NCBI GenBank assembly: GCA_016788525.1
Contig: JAEUPD010000125.1
Span: 1 to 39,964, forward strand
Direction of reading: 5' to 3'
Source: Rubrivivax sp.
Lineage (GTDB): Bacteria > Pseudomonadota > Gammaproteobacteria > Burkholderiales > Burkholderiaceae_C
Length of the DNA stretch: 39,964 nucleotides
Shown here: positions 1 to 8,250 of the stretch, in pieces
How the letters are laid out: every line of letters starts with the position of its first letter
Position numbering within the stretch: position 1 is the first letter of the stretch
The notes under the pieces: generated by a model
What the model was told of the DNA's origin: nothing
Seen by the model: the letters and a program-made list of their open reading frames with translations, nothing else
Databases searched by the model: none
Made by a program: the position numbers and the translations under genes

Positions 1-949
1 GCGCTTTCAGGGCTACGGCAAGCTCTCGGGCAAGAGCCTGGACGAGCTGCGCGCCGGCGAGCGCGTGGCGGTGGCCGGCGACAAGGAGGACCCGCTGGAC
101 TTCGTGCTGTGGAAGGCGGCCAAGCCCGACGAGCCGGCCGATGCGAAGTGGGCCAGCCCCTTCGGCCCCGGCCGCCCCGGCTGGCACATTGAGTGCTCGG
201 CGATGAGTTGCGCGCTGCTGGGCGAGCCGTTCGACATCCACGGTGGCGGCATGGACCTGACGTTTCCGCACCACGAGAACGAGATCGCGCAAAGCGAGGG
301 CGCCAGCGGCCGGCCCTTCGTCAAGACCTGGGTGCACAACGGTTTCCTGAACGTCGACGACGAGAAGATGTCCAAGTCGCTGGGCAACTTCTTCACCATT
401 CAAGAGGTGCTCAAGCAGTTCGACGGCGAGGCGATCCGCTTCTTCATGCTGCGCACGCACTACCGCAGCCCGTTCAACTTCAGCGATACGCTGCTGGACG
501 AGGCGCGCACGGCGCTGCGCCGGCTGTACACGGCGCTGGAGGCCGCTGGCGAGGTGGCACCGCCGCCCGCCATCGACTGGAGCGAGCCGCGTGCGGCGGC
601 CTTCCGCGCCGCGATGGACGACGACTTCAACACCCCGGGTGCGCTGGCGGTGCTGTTCGAGCTGGCCGCCGCGGCGAACCGAGGGGCCAAGGGCGACGCC
701 GCGCTGTTGAAAGTCCTGGGCGGCGTGCTTGGCCTGCTGCAGCAGGACGCGCGGCAGTTCCTGCGCCAGTTGCCGATCGGCAGCGCGGGCGGGCTCGACG
801 AAGCGGCGATCGAGCAGCGCATCGCCGATCGCGCCGCGGCAAAGAAGGCGCGCGACTTCGCCCAGGCCGATCGCATTCGCGACGAGCTGGCCGCGCAGGG
901 CGTGCAGCTCAAGGATTCGCCCCAGGGCACGACCTGGGTGCGGGCGTAG
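1..949 (+). CDS. cysS: Cysteine--tRNA ligase, C-terminal part (5' end outside window)
   Basis: Charges tRNA-Cys with cysteine in the cytoplasm. The reading frame is open from base 2, so the gene starts upstream of the window; about 315 residues are present. Class I synthetase features are visible: the segment GWHIECSAM, the zinc/HxGG-type stretch [17 protein letters not shown], and the KMSKS loop encoded at 365-379. An alpha-helical DALR-like anticodon-binding region follows, and the tail has the typical [16 protein letters not shown] motif. The Rossmann half with the HIGH motif is missing only because of the window edge. The next gene starts 2 bases after the stop, so the two are probably cotranscribed. 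Identification is secure. Confidence 0.97.
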   Translation, partial: RFQGYGKLSGKSLDELRAGERVAVAGDKEDPLDFVLWKAAKPDEPADAKWASPFGPGRPGWHIECSAMSCALLGEPFDIHGGGMDLTFPHHENEIAQSEGASGRPFVKTWVHNGFLNVDDEKMSKSLGNFFTIQEVLKQFDGEAIRFFMLRTHYRSPFNFSDTLLDEARTALRRLYTALEAAGEVAPPPAIDWSEPRAAAFRAAMDDDFNTPGALAVLFELAAAANRGAKGDAALLKVLGGVLGLLQQDARQFLRQLPIGSAGGLDEAAIEQRIADRAAAKKARDFAQADRIRDELAAQGVQLKDSPQGTTWVRA

Positions 950-951
950 CG

Positions 952-1725
952 ATGCCGCTACCACCCGAGCGTGCCGCGGGTGCGGCGACGGCACGCACCC
1001 CGACCCCCCGGAGTGCCGGTGCTGCGGGCAAGGGGGCCGCTGCCGCGGCGCCGGGAGGCGAAGGCAAGGCGCCGGCACGCGTGGCGCGGGCGATCGTCAC
1101 GCCCGGGTACTGGGACGACGCCTGCCGCCACCTGGCCCGGCGCGACCGTGTGATGAAGCGCCTGATCCCGCAGTTCGGCGAGGCCCGCCTGGCCAGCCGC
1201 GGCGACGCATTCACGACGCTCGCGCGCTCGATCGTCGGCCAGCAGATCTCCGTGAAGGCGGCGCAGTCGGTGTGGGACCGGTTTGCCGCCGTCGTGGGCG
1301 GCCCGAGCACGCACCTGGCGCCGCGCAAGGTGCGTGCGCTGCCAGGCCCGACGATGCGCGAGGCGGGCCTGTCGGCGCGCAAGTGCGAGTACCTGCGCGA
1401 CCTCGCCGGGCACTTCGACGACGGCCATGTGCACGTGGCCGACTGGGCGCAGATGGACGACGAAGACATCATCGGCGAGCTGGTCGCCATCCGCGGCATC
1501 GGCCGCTGGACGGCCGAGATGTTTCTCATCTTCCATCTGATGCGGCCCGACGTGCTGCCGCTGGACGACCTCGGCCTGCTCAAGGGCATCAGCCTGAACT
1601 ACTTCAGCGGCGAACCGGTTTCCCGCGCCGAGGCGCGCGAGGTCGGCGAGGCCTGGGCGCCCTTTCGCTCGGTGGCCACTTGGTATATTTGGCGCAGCCT
1701 CGATCCCCTTCCGGTCGAGTACTGA
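952..1725 (+). CDS. DNA-3-methyladenine glycosylase (HhH-GPD, AlkA-like)
   Basis: Base-excision repair glycosylase that removes alkylated purines. The 257-residue product has an HhH-GPD domain from about residue 80: the [12 protein letters not shown] segment, the helix-hairpin-helix [14 protein letters not shown] (about 177-190), and the [11 protein letters not shown] segment carrying the catalytic Asp (D205/D206). It ends with the family's WYIWR motif. The first 45 residues are Ala/Pro/Gly-rich and not part of the fold. The ATG at 952 directly after the cysS stop was chosen, but a GTG at 1081 would remove the low-complexity extension and cannot be excluded. Tight linkage to cysS and accA suggests an operon. 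Confidence 0.9.
   Translation: MPLPPERAAGAATARTPTPRSAGAAGKGAAAAAPGGEGKAPARVARAIVTPGYWDDACRHLARRDRVMKRLIPQFGEARLASRGDAFTTLARSIVGQQISVKAAQSVWDRFAAVVGGPSTHLAPRKVRALPGPTMREAGLSARKCEYLRDLAGHFDDGHVHVADWAQMDDEDIIGELVAIRGIGRWTAEMFLIFHLMRPDVLPLDDLGLLKGISLNYFSGEPVSRAEAREVGEAWAPFRSVATWYIWRSLDPLPVEY
1681..1689 (+). promoter_or_regulatory. Possible extended -10 promoter for accA inside the glycosylase gene
   Basis: TGGTATATT matches the extended -10 form TGnTATAAT, with 5 of 6 bases in the hexamer. It lies 62 bases before the accA start. No good -35 box is present. The same bases encode the conserved Trp-Tyr-Ile-Trp motif, so the match may be a coding coincidence. Confidence 0.25.
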
Positions 1726-1738
1726 CCGGCCGAGTACT
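1711..1738 (+). repeat. Short imperfect direct repeat between glycosylase stop and accA
   Basis: CCGGTCGAGTACT (1711-1723) is repeated as CCGGCCGAGTACT (1726-1738), 12 of 13 bases identical with a 15-base period. It spans the glycosylase stop codon and the accA leader. It may be a small slippage duplication; no function is apparent. Confidence 0.5.
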
Positions 1739-1750
1739 CACCCGCACAAG

Positions 1751-2722
1751 ATGAGCAAACGCCACTTCCTCGAGTTCGAGCAGTCGATCGCCGAGCTCGA
1801 GTCCAAGATCGACGAACTGCGCTACGTGCAGAACGAGTCGGCGGTGGACATCTCCGAAGAGATCGAGCGGTTGTCGCAGAAGAGCCAGCAGCTCACCAAG
1901 GACATCTACTCGCACCTGACGCCCTGGCAGGTGACGCAGATTGCGCGCCACCCGCAGCGGCCCTACACGCTGGACTACGTCGGCCAGATCTTCACCGACT
2001 TCCACGAGCTGCACGGCGACCGCCATTACGCCGACGACCTGTCCATCGCCGGCGGCGTGGCGCGCTTCAACGGCCACAGCTGCATGGTCATCGGCCACCA
2101 GAAGGGCCGCGACACGAAGGAACGCACGCTGCGCAACTTTGGCATGAGCCGGCCCGAGGGCTACCGCAAGGCGCTGCGCCTGATGCGGCTGGCCGAGAAG
2201 TTCCGCCTTCCCGTCTTCACGTTCGTCGACACGCCCGGCGCCTACCCCGGCATCGGCGCCGAGGAGCGCGGCCAGAGCGAGGCCATCGGCCGCAACATCT
2301 TCGAGATGGCGCAGCTCGAGGTGCCCATCATCACCACCATCATCGGCGAAGGCGGCTCGGGCGGTGCGCTGGCCATCAGCGTGGCCGACCAGGTGCTGAT
2401 GCTGCAGTTCGCGGTGTACTCGGTGATCTCGCCCGAAGGTTGTGCGTCCATCCTGTGGAAGACGGCCGAGCGCGCCAACGAGGCAGCCGAGGCGCTGGGC
2501 ATCACCGCGCATCGCCTGAAGGCGTTGGGCGTCATCGACAAGATCGTCAACGAGCCGGTCGGGGGTGCCCACCGCGACATGCCTTGGATGGCCGCGCAGC
2601 TCAAGCGTGCGCTGGCTGATGCGCTGAGGCAGGTGGCCGACCTCAAGCCCAAGGAACTGCTGCAGCGCCGCTACGAGCGGCTGCGCGCCTACGGGCGCTT
2701 TGCCGACAGCACCGAACGCTGA
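1751..2722 (+). CDS. accA: Acetyl-CoA carboxylase carboxyltransferase subunit alpha
   Basis: Alpha subunit of the carboxyltransferase that moves CO2 from biotin carrier protein to acetyl-CoA, giving malonyl-CoA for fatty acid synthesis. The 323-residue length is standard. Seen are the N-terminal helical [10 protein letters not shown] region, the [10 protein letters not shown] segment, [22 protein letters not shown], and the glycine-rich [11 protein letters not shown] oxyanion motif, followed by the [11 protein letters not shown] segment. The start at ATG 1751 gives the canonical short N-terminus. It follows the glycosylase gene by 25 bases and may be cotranscribed with cysS or use its own promoter. 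Confidence 0.97.
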   Translation: MSKRHFLEFEQSIAELESKIDELRYVQNESAVDISEEIERLSQKSQQLTKDIYSHLTPWQVTQIARHPQRPYTLDYVGQIFTDFHELHGDRHYADDLSIAGGVARFNGHSCMVIGHQKGRDTKERTLRNFGMSRPEGYRKALRLMRLAEKFRLPVFTFVDTPGAYPGIGAEERGQSEAIGRNIFEMAQLEVPIITTIIGEGGSGGALAISVADQVLMLQFAVYSVISPEGCASILWKTAERANEAAEALGITAHRLKALGVIDKIVNEPVGGAHRDMPWMAAQLKRALADALRQVADLKPKELLQRRYERLRAYGRFADSTER

Positions 2723-2895
2723 GAAGCTGTGAGCGAACGAGCCACGCCCGCTCGGCACGCCCCAAGGCGCTGGCTCTTCGGTGCAGGTGCACGTCATGTC
2801 CGGCGACATGGCTGCGCTTTGCGCGTGGCTCCAACGCATGGTGGCGCGCCCTTCGGGCTCGCCCGGTCTGCCCGCGGCCTCTGAGAGAGTGGGGC

Positions 2896-3837
2896 GTGAA
2901 GCGAGCCGTCGCCGTCGCTGCGAGCGGCGGGCGTGATTCGACAGCGCTCCTTCACGCCGCGGCCCGGCAGGCGGCGCTGCTGGGCATCGATGTGGTGGCG
3001 TTGCACGTGCATCATGGGCTGATGCCTGAAGCCGATGCCTGGCTGGAGCGGGTGCGCCGGCAGGCCCGGCGGTGGGACACGGGCTTCGCCGCCGAACGGT
3101 TGCCGGGCCGGCCCACGCGCGGCGAGAGCATCGAAGCCTGGGCACGCAAGGAGCGCTACGCGGCGCTGGCGCGCTTGGCCCGAGCCACAGGCTGCGAACT
3201 CGTGCTGCTGGCCCAGCACCGGCGCGACCAGGCCGAGACCTTCCTGATCCAGGCGCTGCGCGGCGGCGGCGCCGCGGGGCTGGCGGCCATGCCGCGGATG
3301 TTCCGCCGCGACGGCGTCACCTTCGCCCGGCCGTGGCTTGGCGTGGGCCGCGAGGCGATCGAGGGCTATCTGCGCTGCCACCGGCTGCGAGCAGTGGACG
3401 ACCCGAGCAATGCCGACCCACGCTTTGCGCGCGGCCGCCTGAGGGCCGTGTGGCCGGCGTGGACCCTGGCTTTCCCCGACGTTGAGACCACCCTGGCACG
3501 CGCCGCGCAGCGCGCCGCCGATGAGGCCGCCTTGATTGCCGAGGTGGCCGCCGCCGACCTGGCGGGCCTGATGGTCGAAGGTGGCGTGCTGCCCGTGAAG
3601 CCATGGCTGCAACTGTCACCCGCGCGGCGGGTGGCCGTTCTGCGCCTGTGGCTCGCCACGGCGCTGGCCGCCCCGGTGCCCGAGACGCTGGTGCGCCGCC
3701 TGGTGGACGAGTTGCCGCGCCTGCACCGCGCGCGCTGGCCGGCGGGCGAAGGCGACCTGGTGCTCCATCGCGGCGGGCTGGCGGCGGCTGCGGCGGCCCC
3801 TCGCAGGGCGTCAGGCTCGCGTCCGGTGGCCCACTAG
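2896..3837 (+). CDS. tilS: tRNA(Ile)-lysidine synthetase
   Basis: Modifies C34 of the CAU-anticodon tRNA-Ile to lysidine so that it reads AUA. The 313-residue product begins almost directly with the ATP-binding PP-loop SGGRDS (residues 10-15). HVHHGLMPEAD and the family motif GGGAAGLAAMP follow, and a helical C-terminal part rich in Ala and Arg. It is shorter than E. coli TilS (over 400 residues) because the distal C-terminal domains are reduced, which I recall as common in this bacterial group. The GTG start at 2896 follows a GAGAGAG purine run. The 173-base gap after accA holds no recognisable gene. Confidence 0.92.
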   Translation: MKRAVAVAASGGRDSTALLHAAARQAALLGIDVVALHVHHGLMPEADAWLERVRRQARRWDTGFAAERLPGRPTRGESIEAWARKERYAALARLARATGCELVLLAQHRRDQAETFLIQALRGGGAAGLAAMPRMFRRDGVTFARPWLGVGREAIEGYLRCHRLRAVDDPSNADPRFARGRLRAVWPAWTLAFPDVETTLARAAQRAADEAALIAEVAAADLAGLMVEGGVLPVKPWLQLSPARRVAVLRLWLATALAAPVPETLVRRLVDELPRLHRARWPAGEGDLVLHRGGLAAAAAAPRRASGSRPVAH

Positions 3838-3840
3838 AAT
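3835..3840 (+). promoter_or_regulatory. Possible -10 box of the lysC promoter
   Basis: TAGAAT overlaps the tilS stop codon, 83 bases before the lysC ATG. The heptamer CTAGAAT recurs upstream of tRNA-Ser (5293-5299), which supports it as a vegetative -10 element of this genome. No clear TTGACA-like box lies 17-18 bases upstream. Confidence 0.35.
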
Positions 3841-3922
3841 TCCACGTTTGTGCGCCGCATCATGCGGCCGCATCGACAACCGCGCTCCGCTCCCGAAGAC
3901 CCGCCCCTCCTTCTCCACACCG

Positions 3923-5197
3923 ATGGCCCTGATCGTTCACAAGTACGGTGGCACCTCGATGGGTTCCACCGAACGCATCCGCAGCGTTGCGCAGCGCGTG
4001 GCCAAGTGGGTGCACGCCGGCCACCAGATGGTGGTGGTGCCCTCGGCGATGAGCGGCGAGACCAACCGGCTGCTGGGCCTGGCCAAGGAGCTCATGCCCA
4101 ACGCCACCACGCCCGAGGCGATGCGTGAGCTCGACGCCATCGCCGCCACCGGCGAACAGGTGTCGGTGGGCCTGCTGGCCCTGGCGCTGCAGGCGCAGGG
4201 GGTGAGCGCGGTGAGCTACGGCGGCTGGCAGGTGCCGCTGGAGACCGACTCCGCGTTCACCAAGGCCCGCATCACGCGCATCGACGACAGGCGGGTGCGG
4301 GCCGATCTTGCCGCCGGCCGCGTGGTCATCATCACCGGGTTCCAGGGTATCGACGCGGAGGGCAACGTCACGACGCTCGGCCGCGGCGGCAGCGACACCT
4401 CGGCGGTGGCCGTGGCCGCGGCGCTGAAGGCCGCCGAGTGCCTGATCTACACCGACGTCGACGGCGTCTACACCACCGACCCGCGCATCGTGCCCGAGGC
4501 GAGAAGGCTTTCGACCATCAGCTTCGAAGAGATGCTGGAGATGGCGAGCCTGGGCAGCAAGGTGCTGCAGATCCGCTCGGTGGAGTTTGCCGGCAAGTAC
4601 CGCGTGCCCACGCGTGTGCTTTCCAGCTTCACGCCGCACGACATCCCGATCGACGAGGAAGCGGTCTCGGGCACGCTCATCACTTTCGAGGAAGACGAGA
4701 AGATGGAACAAGCCGTGGTGGCCGGCATCGCGTTCAACCGCGATGAAGCGAAGATCAGCGTCATCGGCGTGCCCGACCGGCCGGGCATCGCCTACGCGCT
4801 GCTGGGCCCGGTGGCCGAGGCCAACATCGATGTCGACGTGATCATCCAGAACGTCAGCCACGACGGCCGCACCGACTTCAGCTTTACCGTGCACCGCAAC
4901 GACTACGCGCGCACGATGGAGCTGCTGAAGGCGAAGATCTTGCCGGCGGTGGGCGCGGCCGACGTGCGCGGCGATGCCCGCATCTGCAAGGTGAGCATCG
5001 TCGGCATCGGCATGAAGAGCCATGTCGGCGTGGCCGCCAGGATGTTCCAGACGCTGTCCTCCGAGGGCATCAACATCCAGATGATCACCACGAGCGAGAT
5101 CAAGACCAGCGTGGTCCTCGACGAGAAGTACATGGAACTGGCCGTGCGGGCGCTGCACAAGGCCTTCGGGCTGGAAGAGCCGAAGGCGGCGGGCTGA
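3923..5197 (+). CDS. lysC: Aspartokinase (lysC type)
   Basis: Phosphorylates L-aspartate in the first step to lysine, threonine and methionine. The product has 424 residues when started at ATG 3923, which gives the canonical MALIVHKYGG N-terminus; an in-frame upstream ATG at 3848 would add a tail unlike the family. The amino-acid kinase domain occupies about residues 1-250, with KYGGTS near the start and GRGGSDTSAVAVAAAL. Two ACT domains follow (about 265-420), typical of feedback-regulated aspartokinases. The ACT pair implies allosteric inhibition by pathway end products, as known for the family. The next feature is the tRNA-Ser gene. Confidence 0.96.
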   Translation: MALIVHKYGGTSMGSTERIRSVAQRVAKWVHAGHQMVVVPSAMSGETNRLLGLAKELMPNATTPEAMRELDAIAATGEQVSVGLLALALQAQGVSAVSYGGWQVPLETDSAFTKARITRIDDRRVRADLAAGRVVIITGFQGIDAEGNVTTLGRGGSDTSAVAVAAALKAAECLIYTDVDGVYTTDPRIVPEARRLSTISFEEMLEMASLGSKVLQIRSVEFAGKYRVPTRVLSSFTPHDIPIDEEAVSGTLITFEEDEKMEQAVVAGIAFNRDEAKISVIGVPDRPGIAYALLGPVAEANIDVDVIIQNVSHDGRTDFSFTVHRNDYARTMELLKAKILPAVGAADVRGDARICKVSIVGIGMKSHVGVAARMFQTLSSEGINIQMITTSEIKTSVVLDEKYMELAVRALHKAFGLEEPKAAG

Positions 5198-5293
5198 GGC
5201 CGGCGTTGCCGCCGAGGTTCGGCGGCGGTGGTCGCGCGCCGCGAACGATGCGCGGGGCAGGGCCACGAAGAGCCTGCGGCGTCTGGAGGGGGC

Positions 5294-5299
5294 TAGAAT
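5294..5299 (+). promoter_or_regulatory. Possible -10 box of the tRNA-Ser promoter
   Basis: TAGAAT sits 15 bases before the mature 5' end of the tRNA, in the same CTAGAAT context as the box before lysC. The -35 region has no good consensus match. Confidence 0.35.
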
Positions 5300-5314
5300 C
5301 CGCGCCACTTCGCC

Positions 5315-5405
5315 GGAGTCGTGACCGAGTGGCCGAAGGTGCTCCCCTGCTAAGGGAGTATGCGCCAAAAGCGCATCGAGGGTTCGAATCCCTCCGACTC
5401 CGCCA
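5315..5405 (+). tRNA. tRNA-Ser(GCU)
   Basis: A 91-base class II tRNA with encoded CCA. The 7-bp acceptor stem pairs GGAGTCG (5315-5321) with CGACTCC (5395-5401), then discriminator G and CCA at 5403-5405. The anticodon stem CTCCC/GGGAG encloses loop CTGCTAA, with anticodon GCT at 5349-5351, which reads AGC and AGU. The long variable arm TGCGC-CAAAA-GCGCA is the serine hallmark, and the T arm carries GGTTCGAATCC. Confidence 0.98.
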
Positions 5406-5418
5406 GATGCTCACCTCG

Positions 5419-5447
5419 ACGCCCCGCTTGCCGGGGCGTTGTTGTTT
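5419..5447 (+). terminator. Rho-independent terminator after tRNA-Ser
   Basis: An 8-bp perfect stem ACGCCCCG (5419-5426) / CGGGGCGT (5432-5439) with a 5-base loop is followed by the T-rich TGTTGTTT. It lies 13 bases after the CCA end. The opposite strand lacks a T tract, so it serves the tRNA transcript. Confidence 0.8.
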
Positions 5448-5545
5448 CCGGGCCGCGCACCGGCGGTCTGACTGTGTTGCGCTTTCGGCATGCGCAGCGG
5501 CGGCATGCGCCTGCGCGCCAGGCCACGTCAGGCCGCGCCGGCCAC

Positions 5546-5830
5546 TCAGGGCTCGCCTTCCCAGTAGTCCAGCGAGTCGGTCTTGCGGTGGATGAGCAGC
5601 CTGCCGCGGTTGAAGGCGGCCACCTTGCCGGAGTCGGGGTACTCGCAGACCTCGGGCCGCTGCTGCGTGCTGATGGAGAGGTACTTCAGCGGTGCCTCGG
5701 AGGTGTTCAGGATGTGGTGCGGGTACTCGGGGCCGGCGGGAATGAAGATCACGTCGCCGGGACCGATCGGCAGCATCTCGCCGGCCACGCGCAGCGTGCC
5801 GTGGCCTTCGAGCACGACCAGGAACGGCAT
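5546..5830 (-). pseudogene. Cupin-domain protein, 5'-truncated remnant
   Basis: The frame encodes the C-terminal part of a small cupin protein. It starts at about VVLEGHGTLRVAGE, then the second cupin motif GPGDVIFIPAGPEYPHHI, then a conserved-looking tail ending HRKTDSLDYWEGEP. Complete relatives, as I recall them, are about 160 residues, with the first metal-binding motif (HxH...E) before this point. Here only 94 residues follow the first ATG at 5830, and that metal motif is absent in all frames upstream. The in-frame sequence before 5830 is Arg/Ala-rich and not cupin-like, and is quickly followed by the divergent WYL gene. I infer loss of the 5' end by deletion. A short functional protein is possible but unlikely. 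Confidence 0.6.
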
Positions 5831-5938
5831 CGGCGCGGGCGTCGATGCGGGCCTGCGGCGCGTCGAACAACGTCTGCGGCATCGTCGGCCGTTCTGGCGC
5901 CGGGCCATCGCCGGGCTTGGCGTAAAACCGCGGCCGAC

Positions 5939-6961
5939 ATGGCCAACACCGAGCGCCTGTACAAGATCGAGCGGCTGATCCGCACCCGCGGCGTGGTGAG
6001 CCTGGCGCGCCTGCTGCAGGAGCTGGAGGTGTCGCGCGCGACGCTCAAGCGCGACCTCGAGTACCTGCGCAGCCGGCTCGGTGCGCCCATCGAGTACGAC
6101 CGCGACGCCAACGGCTACCGCTTTGCCGGCGGCCCGCCGGGCGTGGCCGGCGCCGCGGGTTCAGCCGCCACCGGCGCGCGCCACGAGTTGCCCGGCCTGT
6201 GGTTCGACGAAAGCGAGCTGTACTCGCTGCTGATGGCCCACCAGCTGCTGGCCAGCCTTGACGAAGAAGGGCTGCTGGCGCGCCACCTGCAGCCGCTGCT
6301 GGCGCGCATCCACCAGCTGCTGGGCAGTGGCGACGGCACGGCGGCCGGCGCCGCCTTGCAGCAGCGCGTGCGCATTGTCAGCGCGCTGAAGCGGCCGGTG
6401 CCCAGCCGCTTCTTCCAGCGCGTGGCCGAGGCGCTGCTGCAGCGGCGCCGCCTGCACCTGCGCTATCTCACGCGCGGCCGGCGAGAGAGCGGCGAGCGCG
6501 ACGTGTCGCCGCAGCGCCTGGTGCACTACCGCAGCACCTGGTACCTGGATGCCTGGTGCCACCGCGTCGAAGGGCTGCGCCGCTTTGCGCTGGATGCGAT
6601 CGAGGACGCGGCCGTGCTCGAGCACAAGGCGCGTGAACTTTCGCTGGCCCAGGTGGCCGAGGCCATGGACGCCGGCTACGGCATCTACGCCGGCGGCCAC
6701 GGTGAGCATCAGCGGCGCTGGGCCACGCTGCGCTTCGACCGCACCGCCGCGTTGTGGGCCAGCCGCGAGCAGTGGCACGCCGAGCAGCAGGGGCGCTGGC
6801 TGGACGACGGCCGCTACGAGCTGCGCGTGCCCTACGCCCAGGAGACGGAGCTCGTGATGGACATCTTGCGCCAGGGCGAGCAGGTGGAGGTGCTGGAGCC
6901 CGCGACGTTGAAGCGCACGGTGCGCTCGCGGCTGACCGCTGCATTGGCCTTGTACGACTGA
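5939..6961 (+). CDS. WYL-domain transcriptional regulator with N-terminal HTH
   Basis: A 340-residue DNA-binding regulator. Residues 1-60 form a DeoR/HTH_11-like winged helix (RLIRTRGVVSLARLLQEL, VSRATLKRDLEYLR). A WYL domain spans about 160-235 with the signature WYLDAWC at 201-207. A WCX-like C-terminal domain runs to the end. WYL domains are thought to bind nucleotide or nucleic-acid ligands; the ligand here is unknown. ATG 5939 was chosen because the HTH begins directly after it, although the frame stays open upstream to 5360. It faces away from the truncated cupin, whose intact form may have been its target. Confidence 0.9.
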   Translation: MANTERLYKIERLIRTRGVVSLARLLQELEVSRATLKRDLEYLRSRLGAPIEYDRDANGYRFAGGPPGVAGAAGSAATGARHELPGLWFDESELYSLLMAHQLLASLDEEGLLARHLQPLLARIHQLLGSGDGTAAGAALQQRVRIVSALKRPVPSRFFQRVAEALLQRRRLHLRYLTRGRRESGERDVSPQRLVHYRSTWYLDAWCHRVEGLRRFALDAIEDAAVLEHKARELSLAQVAEAMDAGYGIYAGGHGEHQRRWATLRFDRTAALWASREQWHAEQQGRWLDDGRYELRVPYAQETELVMDILRQGEQVEVLEPATLKRTVRSRLTAALALYD

Positions 6962-7013
6962 AGCCGTGCCTGCGGCGAGCACTGCCGGCAGATGCGCACA
7001 GGCCCCCGGCGCG

Positions 7014-7736
7014 TCAGCGTTTCTCCAGCCGCAGCACGTCGTTGTCGCGCCGCCACTGGAAGCGCTCGAGGAAACTGTTGCCCAGCAGCACGAAGGGCAT
7101 CGGCGCCTCGGTGACCACGGCCATCACGTTGTAGACCTCGACATCGGCGATGCGCACACGCTGCAGCTGCAGCAGCTGCGCAGTGGCCGGGCCGTTGGCC
7201 GTCTGCGTGACCAAGGTTCGGGCACCCCGGAGGTCGAGCCCCAGCCGCGTGGCTTCGGAGCGCGGCAGAGCGATCAGCGTGGCACCGGTGTCGACCATGA
7301 AGCGCACGGCCTGGCCGTTGATCGAACCCGCGGTCAGGAAGTGGCCGCCGGGGCCCATTGGAATCACGATCTCGCGGCCGCCGCCAGCCGCCGCCGCCCC
7401 ACTGGCCGCCACACCCAGCCGCAGCGGCGCCTGGCCGACGCGAAGGCGCAGCTGCACGCCACCTTGCTCCACGACCGCGGCGTCGCCGTCCCAACGCAGC
7501 AACCGGACGCGGCTTTGGCCCTCGCTCTGGCCGACGCCCAGCACGACGGTGCGGCCCTGCACCATCAGCAGCGCCTTGTCGCCCATGCGGCCGCCCAGCG
7601 CCACATCACTCGCCAGATCCTGGGCCAACACCGCGGGCACGCCTGCCACAAGCGCCGTTGCCGCTGCGGCCCACCGGCACAACCGCGCACGCCTGCCCGT
7701 CCGCGGCCTGGCCCGGTGGAGGCCGGCGGGTCTCAT
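7014..7736 (-). CDS. Retropepsin-like aspartic protease (clan AA, exported)
   Basis: A 240-residue single-lobe aspartic protease homologue that should act as a dimer, as retropepsins do. The N-terminus has a basic region then a hydrophobic Ala/Val stretch (about 22-38) ending AVLAQD, consistent with a signal peptide into the periplasm. The catalytic motif [13 protein letters not shown] lies near residues 147-157, and the second family motif [12 protein letters not shown] near 216-227. Between them is the flap-like TANGPATAQ region. Its ATG overlaps the yajQ stop (ATGA), so it is translationally coupled to yajQ. The substrate is unknown. Confidence 0.88.
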   Translation of the reverse strand: MRPAGLHRARPRTGRRARLCRWAAAATALVAGVPAVLAQDLASDVALGGRMGDKALLMVQGRTVVLGVGQSEGQSRVRLLRWDGDAAVVEQGGVQLRLRVGQAPLRLGVAASGAAAAGGGREIVIPMGPGGHFLTAGSINGQAVRFMVDTGATLIALPRSEATRLGLDLRGARTLVTQTANGPATAQLLQLQRVRIADVEVYNVMAVVTEAPMPFVLLGNSFLERFQWRRDNDVLRLEKR

Positions 7737-8236
7737 GCGCGGAAATTGTTGAACGACAGTGGCAGCTCGGCCAGGTCGCGGCGCAGCAGCGCGATGGCCG
7801 CCTGCAGGTCATCGCGCTTGGCGCCACTCACGCGCACGGTGTCGCCTTGCACGGCGGCCTGCACCTTGAGCTTGTTGGCCTTCAGCACCTGCTGCACGCG
7901 GCGGGCGGTGTCGGCATCGATGCCGCTCTTCACCGGCACCGGCAGCTTCAGGCGGTCGCCGCCCAGCTTCTGCGGCGTGCCGGTGAGGTCGAGGTAGCGT
8001 ACGTCGACGCCCCGCTTGGCCAGCCGCGCGAGCATCACGTCGCGCACCTGCTGCAGCTGAAAGTCGCTGTCGGCCAGCAGCGCCAGGTCGCGCTCCTTGC
8101 CGCTGCCGGCACTCAACTCGACCTGCGCGCTGGACCCCTTGAAGTCGAAGCGCGTGCCGATTTCCTTGTTCGCCTGCTCGACCGCATTGCGCAGCTCCAC
8201 GAGGTCGGGTTCGAGCACGACATCGAAGCTGGGCAT
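7733..8236 (-). CDS. yajQ: YajQ-family nucleotide (cyclic di-GMP) binding protein
   Basis: A 167-residue protein with the canonical YajQ start MPSFDVV, then NEI-type helix [15 protein letters not shown] and the C-terminal [17 protein letters not shown] stretch. Family members have two RNP-like ferredoxin folds, and some bind cyclic di-GMP or nucleic acid; some have been linked to transcription control. Which ligand applies here cannot be told. It is the first gene of a two-gene unit with the protease and is divergent from murB, only 14 bases away, so the two promoters must overlap. Confidence 0.93.
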   Translation of the reverse strand: MPSFDVVLEPDLVELRNAVEQANKEIGTRFDFKGSSAQVELSAGSGKERDLALLADSDFQLQQVRDVMLARLAKRGVDVRYLDLTGTPQKLGGDRLKLPVPVKSGIDADTARRVQQVLKANKLKVQAAVQGDTVRVSGAKRDDLQAAIALLRRDLAELPLSFNNFRA

Positions 8237-8250
8237 GGTCTAATTCTCGC

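Noticed and set aside
3848-3922. An upstream in-frame start for lysC at 3848.
   Set aside because: It would add 25 residues unlike the family's N-terminus, and ATG 3923 gives the canonical start.
5100-5882. A 260-codon minus-strand frame that crosses the tRNA-Ser gene and lysC end.
   Set aside because: It runs through a structured tRNA gene and a terminator and is the shifted frame of the cupin remnant; not a gene.
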